Shown here piece by piece: positions 17,463 through 24,477 of a stretch of DNA of 40,409 nt (position 1 is the stretch's first letter; each line of letters begins with the position of its first letter). The notes below the pieces were generated by a model. It worked only from the letters and a program-made list of their open reading frames with translations. It was not told the origin of the DNA and did not search any database. The stretch is taken from assembly GCA_964547975.1 (NCBI GenBank), contig CAZJRM010000015.1, positions 1-40,409 on the forward strand, given 5' to 3'. The DNA comes from CAYJPV01 sp964547975. Lineage in GTDB: Bacteria > Acidobacteriota > Vicinamibacteria > Vicinamibacterales > JAKQTR01. The translations under genes were made by a program, and so were the position numbers.

Positions 17463-19019
17463 ATGGCCGGTTTCACCACCGATGTACTCGTCATCGGCAG
17501 CGGGTTGGCGGGATGTTCCGCCGCGTTGTCGGCGGCGCGGGCAGGCGCGCGCGTCACCGTGATGACGAAGGGCGCGACCTCGGAAGACAGCAACACCGTC
17601 TGGGCCCAGGGCGGCATCATCTTCAAGGGACACGGCGATTCCCCAGAACGCCTCGCCGCCGACATCCACGAAGCCGGAGCCGGCCTCTGCGAGCCCGCGG
17701 CCGTCACGCTGCTCGCGACCGAAGGGCCCAGGCTCGTTCAGCAGATCCTCATCGATGACGTGGGCGTCCCGTTCGACCGCGCGACCGACGGGTCGGAGGA
17801 ACTCGACCTGACGGCTGAAGCCGCGCACTCCGTGCCGCGCATCATTCACAGCGCCGACACGACGGGGCGTTCGATCGAACTGTCGATGCTCGAGGCGCTG
17901 CGGCGCCAGCCCGGCGTGACGCTGCTGACCGGGCGCACGGCCATCGACCTGCTCACACTCTCTCACCACTCGAGCGATCCGCGCGACGTGTACGCCGAGC
18001 CGACGTGCGTCGGCGCCTACGCGCTGGATCACGCGACGGGCACCGTCGAGACGCACCTCGCGAAAGAGACCGTGCTCGCCACGGGCGGCCTCGGACGGAT
18101 CTTCCTGCACACCACGAACCCTCCCGGCTCGTGCGGTGACGGCGTCGCGATGGCGTACCGCGCCGGCGCGCGCTGCCTCAACATGCAGTTCGTGCAGTTC
18201 CACCCGACGACGTTGTTCCTGGGCAGCGAGCGATTCCTGCTGTCGGAGTCGCTGCGCGGCGAAGGCGCGCGCCTCGTGGACGCCTCGGGCCGCGAGTTCA
18301 TGACCGCCTACCATCCCGACGGCTCCCTGGCGCCCCGCGACATCGTCGCGCGCGGCATCCACCAGATGATGCACGAGACCGGCGCGCACTGCGCCTATCT
18401 CGACATCAGCCACAAGCCCTCGGACTGGGTGCGGCGGCGGTTTCCGGGCATCGATGCGCGTTGCCGCGAGGCGGGCCTCGACCTGGCGACGCAGCCGATC
18501 CCGGTCGTGCCTGCGGCGCACTATTCGTGCGGCGGCATTGCCGTCGATCTGTGGGGACGCTCCAGCCTGCGACACCTGTGGGCGGCGGGCGAGGTGTCGT
18601 GCACGGGTCTCCACGGCGCGAACCGCCTGGCGAGCACGTCGCTGCTCGAGTGCCTCGTGTGGGGCACGCGCGCGGGCGCGCAGGCCGCCACCGACGCTCG
18701 TGCCGACCGTTACGCGCCGGCCATCGCGCCGTGGCAATACGAAACCGAGGCGCTCGACCCGGCGCTTGCCGCGCAGGACTGGCTCACCATCCGCCAGACG
18801 ATGTGGAACTACGTCGGGTTGGTGCGCAGCCGGCGGCGCCTCGATCGCGCGCACCAGATCCTCCGCGAACTGCACCTCGAAGTCGGACGGTTCTACGCGC
18901 GAACGGCGCTCAGCGACAGCCTGATCAGCCTGCGCAACGGTATCCAGACGTCACTGGCGGTGCTGCTGGCGGCCATCGAAGCTCGCGAGAGCCGGGGATG
19001 CCATTTCAGGGTGGACTAG
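17463..19019 (+). CDS. nadB: L-aspartate oxidase
   Basis: This flavoprotein oxidises L-aspartate to iminoaspartate for NadA, with O2 or fumarate as acceptor. At 518 residues it has normal length. Motifs are the FAD dinucleotide fold VIGSGLAGCSAALSAARAG, SNTVWAQGGI, ATGGLGRIF, FVQFHPTTLF, SLRGEGARLVD, RDIVARGI, AAHYSCGGI and the FAD-contacting LHGANRLASTSLLECLVWG, followed by the helical C-terminal domain. The stop TAG is the first triplet of a purine-rich intergenic repeat. It is the last gene of the co-directional run from 9164. Confidence 0.95.
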   Translation: MAGFTTDVLVIGSGLAGCSAALSAARAGARVTVMTKGATSEDSNTVWAQGGIIFKGHGDSPERLAADIHEAGAGLCEPAAVTLLATEGPRLVQQILIDDVGVPFDRATDGSEELDLTAEAAHSVPRIIHSADTTGRSIELSMLEALRRQPGVTLLTGRTAIDLLTLSHHSSDPRDVYAEPTCVGAYALDHATGTVETHLAKETVLATGGLGRIFLHTTNPPGSCGDGVAMAYRAGARCLNMQFVQFHPTTLFLGSERFLLSESLRGEGARLVDASGREFMTAYHPDGSLAPRDIVARGIHQMMHETGAHCAYLDISHKPSDWVRRRFPGIDARCREAGLDLATQPIPVVPAAHYSCGGIAVDLWGRSSLRHLWAAGEVSCTGLHGANRLASTSLLECLVWGTRAGAQAATDARADRYAPAIAPWQYETEALDPALAAQDWLTIRQTMWNYVGLVRSRRRLDRAHQILRELHLEVGRFYARTALSDSLISLRNGIQTSLAVLLAAIEARESRGCHFRVD

Positions 19020-19120
19020 GACAGGGAATAGGGAAGAGGCGACAGGGGAAAGGGACAGGAAAGAGGATGCTGGGATTGGGGAATGGGGGTTGGGGAATGG
19101 GGGTTGGGGATTGGGGGGCC
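19020..19120. repeat. G-rich intergenic repeat array (left arm)
   Basis: A GACAGGGAATAGGGAAGAGG-type tract (19020-19070) is followed by GGGATTGGGGAATGGGGGTT units in tandem (19073-19119). The second block is nearly the reverse complement of the C-rich array at 19950-19998 on the other side of the following gene. The last G-run (19112-19118) sits where a ribosome binding site is needed for the gene at 19122. G-quadruplex formation is plausible. Confidence 0.65.
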
Positions 19121-19121
19121 G

Positions 19122-19949
19122 ATGAAGACCACCGTCGTTGTTCCTCTATTGGCTTGCCTTCTCGCACTCGCCAGGCCCGTATTGGCCCAGACACCACTGG
19201 CGTGTGACCCGAGCGCCAGCCACGAGACTCACCGCAGCCTGTGGGGTGCGGACCACAATTACGTGACCTATGTGGGACTGCTCGACAACTCGCAGAAGGT
19301 GATGCTAACGCTGGCAGGTTCCGCAGCAGGGCCGATTCGAGGAATCTACTTCGGTGCCGCCGATCTCATCGACCACAAGGTTGCGCTGTGCCTGGGCGAT
19401 GGACGCGCGGTCACCTTCTCTGTCGCCGACGAGAATGGAAGCCCAAGGCGGGTGTTCGTCGGTGAGTTCGTCCGCGTCGATCCGCGTGGCCGGTTCAGTG
19501 GTGCACTCGAGCGAGAGGTGATGACCGGAGTCGTCGACGACCGAACGACCGGCCGCCGGAGAAGCCTGGTGTTGACGATGTCCCACGCCGGGTTCGGCAC
19601 GATCGAGAACCTCTACGTTGCGGCGGGTGTCACGAACGATCGGATGGTCGACGTGCAGGCCCAGGCTTTCCAGAAGGCCCTCCGGAAGCACGACGCGAAC
19701 GCGGTGGCACGGATGATCCGTTTCCCAATTGCCGTCTCCGTCGATGGCAAACGGACACGTGTCACGTCACGAGCGCAATTCCAGCGGGTGTACGCCCGTG
19801 TGATGACGCCGAGCTTCACCGCGCGCGTACTCGCAGCGATTCCCCATCACATGTTCTCGCGAGACCAGGGAGTGATGCTCGGCGGCGGGGAGGTGTGGTT
19901 TGATGCACGGGGGCAGGTGATCGCGCTCAATAACGGCTCGTTCCACTGA
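19122..19949 (+). CDS. Secreted hypothetical protein with C-terminal NTF2-like domain
   Basis: The 275-residue protein starts with a clear signal peptide (MKTTVVVPLLACLLALARPVLAQ). The N-terminal half (LWGADHNYVTYVGLL, GIYFGAADLIDHKVALCLGDG) is not recognised. The C-terminal ~90 residues (FQKALRKHDANAVARMIRF, TSRAQFQRVYARVMTP, GVMLGGGEVWFDARG) resemble small SnoaL/NTF2-like domains in secreted bacterial proteins. The ATG at 19122 is chosen; the in-frame extension to 19083 only translates the G-rich repeat. Base composition seems somewhat less GC-rich than in neighbours. It stands alone between inverted repeat arrays, which could mean a separately acquired cassette. Function is unknown. Confidence 0.72.
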   Translation: MKTTVVVPLLACLLALARPVLAQTPLACDPSASHETHRSLWGADHNYVTYVGLLDNSQKVMLTLAGSAAGPIRGIYFGAADLIDHKVALCLGDGRAVTFSVADENGSPRRVFVGEFVRVDPRGRFSGALEREVMTGVVDDRTTGRRRSLVLTMSHAGFGTIENLYVAAGVTNDRMVDVQAQAFQKALRKHDANAVARMIRFPIAVSVDGKRTRVTSRAQFQRVYARVMTPSFTARVLAAIPHHMFSRDQGVMLGGGEVWFDARGQVIALNNGSFH

Positions 19950-19998
19950 CCAACCCCCAACCCCCAACCCCCAATCCCCAATCCCCAACCCCCAACCC
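19950..19998. repeat. C-rich intergenic repeat array (right arm)
   Basis: About seven units of CCCCCAA/CCCCAAT type fill the gap between two convergent genes. Read on the other strand they are GGGGTTGGGGATTGGGG, matching the array before 19122. The two arrays therefore form an inverted pair around one gene. Confidence 0.65.
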
Positions 19999-20727
19999 CT
20001 ACCAGTACCCCAGATACTCCCGCATCTGGTGCTTCCAGTACGGCCAGTCGTGGCCGCCCATGCCGCCCCAGTCATCGAGGAAGTGCGCGATGCCTTTCGA
20101 GCGCAGCACTTCGGCCATGCGATAGGTCGGGCCCTTGTCTTCCCACGGCCCGTGGCCGGTCGCGAGATGAATCTCGCACGAACGCAACTGCTCGTACGTC
20201 CACGCGTCTCTCAGGTTGGCCATGTAGTCGACGGGATTGTTGAAGTAGAAGTTGTCGTCGTACTGGCCGTCCATGAACCGCTTCAGGTCGTACACGCCCG
20301 ACAGCGCGTAGCAGCGCTTGAAAATGTCGGGGTGTTTGAAGAGGCTGTTGGCCGCGTGATACGCCCCGAGCGACGCGCCCATCGTCGAGATGGTGATGTC
20401 ACCGGACTGGCAACTCTGCCGGATGAAGGGGACGACTTCCTGCACGAGGTACGCGTCGTACTGCGCCTGCATGTAACTGCGGTGGAACGGATGCGCGCTC
20501 TTGTCGTAGAACGAGTCGCGGCTGTTCGCGTTGATCGTGAACACCTTCACCCGGCCGGCGTCGATGATGCCCGCGATGGCCCCAATCAACCCCTGGCGGT
20601 CCATCTCCCACTCGTCGCCGCCACTCGTCGGGAAGACGAGCAGGGGCGGACCCCAGTGGCCGTAGACCACGACACCCATCTCGCGTTCGATGCGGTGCGA
20701 GTACCAGTGGTGATATTCTGTCTGCAT
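19999..20727 (-). CDS. Esterase-D-like alpha/beta hydrolase
   Basis: The 242-residue protein is a predicted cytosolic alpha/beta hydrolase of the esterase D / putative esterase group. The nucleophile elbow is MGASLGAYHA (GxSxG), the acid is probably an Asp of FLDDWGG, and the His is in GGHDWPYWKHQ. The N-terminus has the oxyanion-side pattern LLVFPTSGGDEWEMD. There is no signal peptide. It is likely a carboxylesterase or thioesterase with unknown substrate. It starts only 28 bases from the divergent rhodanese, with a perfect 10-base palindrome between them. Confidence 0.85.
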   Translation of the reverse strand: MQTEYHHWYSHRIEREMGVVVYGHWGPPLLVFPTSGGDEWEMDRQGLIGAIAGIIDAGRVKVFTINANSRDSFYDKSAHPFHRSYMQAQYDAYLVQEVVPFIRQSCQSGDITISTMGASLGAYHAANSLFKHPDIFKRCYALSGVYDLKRFMDGQYDDNFYFNNPVDYMANLRDAWTYEQLRSCEIHLATGHGPWEDKGPTYRMAEVLRSKGIAHFLDDWGGMGGHDWPYWKHQMREYLGYW

Positions 20728-20730
20728 CCC

Positions 20731-20740
20731 GTAACGTTAC
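20731..20740. promoter_or_regulatory. 10-bp palindrome between divergent starts
   Basis: GTAACGTTAC is a perfect palindrome in the 28-base gap between the esterase and rhodanese start codons. Its place suggests an operator able to control both genes, but a chance match is possible because it is short. Confidence 0.3.
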
Positions 20741-20755
20741 CACGAGCCTACGCCC

Positions 20756-21178
20756 ATGAAGAGACGCACGGCGCTCTGTCTGCTCGCGTTGTCGGCTGCC
20801 CTGTCGGCGCCGATTGCCGCCCGTCAGGATCCGCTGGAGGCGGTGCCCCGCATGACGGTGGCAGACCTCAAGAAGGGTCTCGATGCCGGCCGGATCCTGG
20901 TCGTCGACGTGCGCGACGTGCATTCGTTCGCGGCCGGCCACATTCCGGGGGCGGTGCTGATCCCGCTCGAACAGGTCGTGTCCAGGTCCGCCGAACTCAA
21001 GGCGTCGAAGAAGGTCATCGTCACCTACTGCAGTTGACCGGCCGAACACACGAGCGCCCGTGCGGCGCTGGATCTCGCAGCGGCAGGACTTCCCGGGGTC
21101 AGGGCGCTCAAGGATGGGATGGGCGCCTGGGTGGCTGCCGGGTACCCGGTGGCGACGGGTAAGGTTTCGACACCTTGA
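20756..21178 (+). CDS. Exported rhodanese with in-frame TGA at the catalytic Cys (candidate selenoprotein)
   Basis: Rhodaneses transfer sulfur through a persulfide on one catalytic cysteine. The N-terminal part has a signal peptide (MKRRTALCLLALSAALSAPIAA) and a rhodanese domain: RMTVADLKKGLDAG, ILVVDVRD, FAAGHIPGAVLIPL, then VIVTYCS. The next codon (21035-21037) is TGA, exactly where homologues have the active-site Cys of a YCSC-P pattern. The frame then stays open for 46 codons, reading PAEHTSARAALDLAAAGLPG and on through KDGMGAWVAAGYPVA to TGA at 21176-21178, a normal rhodanese C-terminus. A hairpin of SECIS type begins 15 nt after the TGA. I read this as selenocysteine at residue 94 of 140, with Cys92 two residues before it. 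Alternatives are a nonsense mutation (Cys TGC to TGA) or a sequencing error; then the product would be a dead 93-residue fragment ending at 21037. Confidence 0.75.
21053..21085 (+). promoter_or_regulatory. Candidate bacterial SECIS hairpin
   Basis: AGCGCC (21053-21058) pairs perfectly with GGCGCU (21064-21069) around the 5-nt loop CGUGC. The loop begins 22 nt after the TGA and has G in its second position and GU in the loop, as expected of bacterial SECIS elements. An alternative fold pairs UGC/GCA and CGCUG/CAGCG (21061-21085) with the loop GAUCUCG beginning 34 nt after the TGA. The two exclude each other. Both lie within the coding region just after the TGA, where the SelB-binding hairpin must be in bacteria. 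Confidence 0.5.
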
Positions 21179-21203
21179 CAGTGCCAGGTCATCTCCCGAT
21201 CTT

Positions 21204-21236
21204 GTGAGCGGGGGCGGTGTCTCCGCGTCCGCTCAC
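21204..21236 (+). terminator. Hairpin between rhodanese and next gene
   Basis: GTGAGCGG (21204-21211) pairs with CCGCTCAC (21229-21236), with an inner GCGG/CCGC stem (21214-21217 with 21223-21226). It follows the extended rhodanese stop by 25 nt and ends just before the ribosome binding site (GGAGG, 21238-21242) of the next gene. It could terminate the first transcript or modulate translation of the second gene. Confidence 0.45.
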
Positions 21237-21248
21237 CGGAGGTGTGCT

Positions 21249-21560
21249 GTGCTCTCGCACCAGGCGCTCGACCACTCGGTCGTCCACCAGGACGTCCACG
21301 CGGGCCGCGTCCGGATCGTGCGCAATGATGAACTGACGGCCGCGATCGCCGACTTCTCGGTCCTCTTTCCCCACGACACCGTCTTGACGACGGCCATCGG
21401 GTGTTGTCACACCTGCCTCTACACCGATCAGACGCCGGCGTCCCTCGTGGCCGAGCGGATCGACGAGCACCTCCGCGAGTTCGACCACGCGCACGAACCG
21501 CGGCCGGCCCATCCCCGGGGGACGGAGCCCAGGGGCCTCGGTAAGGGCGCCTGGATGTAG
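21249..21560 (+). CDS. Small Cys/His-rich hypothetical protein
   Basis: The 103-residue protein is not one I recognise. It has the cluster IGCCHTCLYTD (three Cys and one His) in the middle and many His residues on both sides (SHQALDHSVVHQDVH near the start, FDHAHEPRPAHP near the end), suggesting metal binding. There is no signal peptide. The GTG at 21249 is supported by GGAGG at 6 nt. The longer frame from 21060 overlaps the rhodanese C-terminus in another phase and is not credible. It is 70 bases behind the extended rhodanese and may share its transcript. Its stop abuts the convergent P-type ATPase stop with no gap. Confidence 0.65.
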   Translation: MLSHQALDHSVVHQDVHAGRVRIVRNDELTAAIADFSVLFPHDTVLTTAIGCCHTCLYTDQTPASLVAERIDEHLREFDHAHEPRPAHPRGTEPRGLGKGAWM

Positions 21561-24341
21561 TCAGGCCGCCCGGCGGCGTGTGATCGCTTTGCGCACTTCG
21601 TCTGTCACGAACGGCGTCACCGAGGCGATCACGCTCACGGACAGGTGCGGGCCGTCGAGGGGAACGGTCTGCAGCAGGCGCTGCCAGAGCGGCGAGTAGA
21701 TCACCATCGCCTGCAGCAGGAACGTCACGAAGACCACGAGCAGCAACGCGGGATTGCCGAGCGGGCCAATCGCGAAGAACGAATCGCGTTCCGACCGGAT
21801 GGAGAGTACCAGGATCAGCTGCGACAACGTCAGCGTGGTGAAGACGACCGTCTGCCACGCCGGGTCGCCCGCCGTGTAGTAGTAGTAGCCCAGGCCGAGC
21901 GGGGTCAGGCCGAGCACGAGCCCGCCCCAGATGATCTGCCGGAAGAGGCCACGCCCCAGGATGCCTTCGTTCGACGGTACCGGCGGCCGATCCATCACGT
22001 CCCGCTCGGCGGGTTCGACGCTCAGCGCGAGGGCCGGCAGGCCGTCGGTGACGAGATTGATCCACAGGATCTGGAGCGGCAGCAATGGCAGCGGCAGTCC
22101 GATGAACGGGGCCAGGAGCACGAGCCACAGTTCCCCGGAGTTGCTCGCCAGCAGGTACTTGATGAACTTCCGGATGTTGTCGTAGATGACACGCCCTTCT
22201 TCGACCGCGGCGACGATGGTCGCGAAGTTGTCGTCGCGCAGGACCATGTCGGCCGCTTCCTTCGACACATCCGTGCCCGTGATGCCCATGGCGACGCCGA
22301 TGTCGGCGCGTCGGAGGGCCGGGGCGTCGTTCACGCCGTCGCCGGTCATCGCGACGACGTCACCTCCAGCCTGCAGCGTCCGGACGATCTGTAGCTTGTG
22401 CTCCGGCGAGACGCGGGCGAACACGGAGGCGCCGGCTGCGGCCGCGGCGAGCCCCGCGTCGTCCAGGCCGGCCAGTTCCGTTCCCGTCACGGTTCCGCCG
22501 TCGTGCGTGCCGATGCCGATCTGCGTCGCGACGTGCCGCGCCGTGAGGGGGTGATCGCCCGTGATCATGACGGGCCGGATTCCCGCCCGGCGGCAGGTGG
22601 CTACCGAATCCCGGACTTCCGGCCGGGGCGGATCGCTCATGCCCACCAGGCCCACGAAGACGGCATCGTGTTCGAGGTCGCCGGCCTCGGCCTCGGCTTC
22701 GGGCCGGCCGTCCAGCAGTCGGTACGACACGCCGAGGACCCGCATGCCGTCTTGCGCCAGCGCGTCGTGCGCCTTCAGAATCCGTTCACGCCACGACGCC
22801 GTCATGGGTTGCGGACCGCCCTCGACCCAGACGCAGGGCGACACCGACACGAGCGGCTCGACCGCGCCCTTGATGAAGGCGACGTACCGCCTGGCGGCCA
22901 GCACCGGGCCCGTCGTCCAGAGGGGCTCGAGTCCCCGCGCGACCCTGAGAGGCTGCGGGGGCATCTCGTGCACGGTGGTCATCCGTTTGCGATTCGAGTC
23001 GAACGGCGCCTCGGCCACGCGCGGGAACAGCAGGTCGAGATCGGGCTTGCGCAGGCCGAAACACGCGGCCGCCACGATGAGCGCGCCTTCGGTCGGATCG
23101 CCCAGCGCGTGGAAGTGCCGAGGCTGATCGGGCTGCGGCGCCAGGATGGCGTCGTTGCACAAGGCGCTGCCCGCCAGCAGCATCGTCAACGCCGGGTCGT
23201 CATCCGGCACGCTGACGAGGCCGGGTTCGACGTCCACCGCCGGGCTGGTCCGGTGGATCGGTTCCGTGATGTCGAGCCGGCGGCCCGCGACGTCGAGCAT
23301 CACGACCGTCATCCGGTTCTGCGTGAGCGTGCCGGTCTTGTCGGAGCAGATGACCGTCACCGACCCCAGCGTCTCGACCGCCGGCAGCTTCCGGATGAGC
23401 ACGTTCCGCTTGAGCATCCGCTGCGCGCCGAGCGCGAGCGCAATCGTGACGACGGCCGGCAGTCCTTCGGGCACGGCGGCGACAGCCATGCTGACGGCGG
23501 TCAGGAACATGAGGGTGAAGGTCTCGCCGCGCAGCACTCCAGAAACGAAGATGATGCCCACGAGGACGAGCGCGACGACGGCCAGCAGGCGCCCGAGCCG
23601 ATCGAGGCGCCGCTGCAGCGGTGTCGGGTCTCGTTCGACCGTCTGGATCAGGTCGGCGATGCGGCCCAGTTCGGTCTCCATGCCGGTGGCCAGCACCAGC
23701 ATGGCGCCGCGGCCGTAGGTCACCGTCGTGCCCATGAACACCAGGTCGTGCTGGTCACCAAGCGGGGCATCGGCTTCGGCGACCGGTACAGCCGACTTGT
23801 CCACGGGTTCGGATTCACCGGTCAGCGAGGCTTCCTGGGCCCTGAGGTTGACGCACTCGAGCAGCCGTCCGTCGGCCGGCACGACATTGCCGGCTTCGAG
23901 GGCCACGATGTCACCCGGCACCAGGTGGCGCGACGGAACGTCCAGGGCGCGGCCATCCCGGCGCACCCGGACGGTGGGGACCGCGAGGCGTTTCAGCATC
24001 GCCATCGCCCGCTCGGCGCGCCGCTCGTGGAACAGCCCGAGGACGGTGTTGAGAACGACGATCGCGAGAATCGCCGCGGCGTCCGTGCCGTCGCCGATAG
24101 CCGCCGACACGGCGGCGGCGATGATGAGCATGACGACCAGCGTGTTGGAGACCTGCTCGCGGAGCATGCGCCAGACGCTCTTCTGGCCGCGATCGACGAG
24201 GGCGTTGGGCCCGTGCTTCGAGAGACGCGCTGCTGCCTCGTCCGACGTCAGGCCGTCGGGCCAGCGGCTGTTCAGTCCCGCCAGGAGATCGGCGGCGGGG
24301 AGGGTGTGCCACGACGATCGCGGAAAGCCGGGAGACGCCAA
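21561..24341 (-). CDS. P-type Ca2+-transporting ATPase (P2A-like)
   Basis: This membrane pump exports a cation, most likely Ca2+, with ATP. The 926 residues contain the phosphorylation motif CSDKTGTLTQNR with Asp334, TGESEPVDK in the actuator domain, and MTGDGVNDAPALRRADIG in the P domain. About ten membrane segments are visible. Residues that form the calcium sites in SERCA-type pumps are kept: Glu in VPEGLPAVV (M4), Asn and Glu in ASNSGELW (M5), Asn and Asp in WINLVTDGLPA (M6). The start is a TTG at 24341, supported by AAGGA six nt upstream on its strand; no ATG fits better. A P2A pump for Mn2+ is an alternative. Confidence 0.9.
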   Translation of the reverse strand: MASPGFPRSSWHTLPAADLLAGLNSRWPDGLTSDEAAARLSKHGPNALVDRGQKSVWRMLREQVSNTLVVMLIIAAAVSAAIGDGTDAAAILAIVVLNTVLGLFHERRAERAMAMLKRLAVPTVRVRRDGRALDVPSRHLVPGDIVALEAGNVVPADGRLLECVNLRAQEASLTGESEPVDKSAVPVAEADAPLGDQHDLVFMGTTVTYGRGAMLVLATGMETELGRIADLIQTVERDPTPLQRRLDRLGRLLAVVALVLVGIIFVSGVLRGETFTLMFLTAVSMAVAAVPEGLPAVVTIALALGAQRMLKRNVLIRKLPAVETLGSVTVICSDKTGTLTQNRMTVVMLDVAGRRLDITEPIHRTSPAVDVEPGLVSVPDDDPALTMLLAGSALCNDAILAPQPDQPRHFHALGDPTEGALIVAAACFGLRKPDLDLLFPRVAEAPFDSNRKRMTTVHEMPPQPLRVARGLEPLWTTGPVLAARRYVAFIKGAVEPLVSVSPCVWVEGGPQPMTASWRERILKAHDALAQDGMRVLGVSYRLLDGRPEAEAEAGDLEHDAVFVGLVGMSDPPRPEVRDSVATCRRAGIRPVMITGDHPLTARHVATQIGIGTHDGGTVTGTELAGLDDAGLAAAAAGASVFARVSPEHKLQIVRTLQAGGDVVAMTGDGVNDAPALRRADIGVAMGITGTDVSKEAADMVLRDDNFATIVAAVEEGRVIYDNIRKFIKYLLASNSGELWLVLLAPFIGLPLPLLPLQILWINLVTDGLPALALSVEPAERDVMDRPPVPSNEGILGRGLFRQIIWGGLVLGLTPLGLGYYYYTAGDPAWQTVVFTTLTLSQLILVLSIRSERDSFFAIGPLGNPALLLVVFVTFLLQAMVIYSPLWQRLLQTVPLDGPHLSVSVIASVTPFVTDEVRKAITRRRAA

Positions 24342-24477
24342 GGAAGTTCCTTATACGTTGACCGCGCGAGCGCAGTTCCATCATAGCGCCCTCCAGCGAT
24401 CGATCTCACGTCGCCTGCCTTGAAAAGCAAACCAATCCGACGGCGAATCCGTCTACGGTGCCATGGAGGGGAGCACT

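Noticed and set aside
19073..19119. G-rich tandem units as a CRISPR array
   Set aside because: Units are about 7-14 bases with no unique spacers, and there are no cas genes.
19083..19121. N-terminal extension of the secreted hypothetical protein
   Set aside because: It translates only the tandem G-rich repeat (Gly/Trp/Val) and would bury the signal peptide.
20756..21037. Complete 93-residue rhodanese ending at the first TGA
   Set aside because: It would lack the active-site residue and the whole C-terminal third of the fold, while the needed sequence follows in frame. A truncated or dead gene stays possible but is the weaker reading.
21060..21248. Upstream extension of the small Cys/His protein
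   Set aside because: It overlaps the rhodanese C-terminus in another phase and has no ribosome site; the GTG at 21249 has GGAGG at 6 nt.
22398..24386. 662-codon plus-strand frame
   Set aside because: Antisense shadow of the P-type ATPase, with Arg/His/Gly-rich low-information translation.
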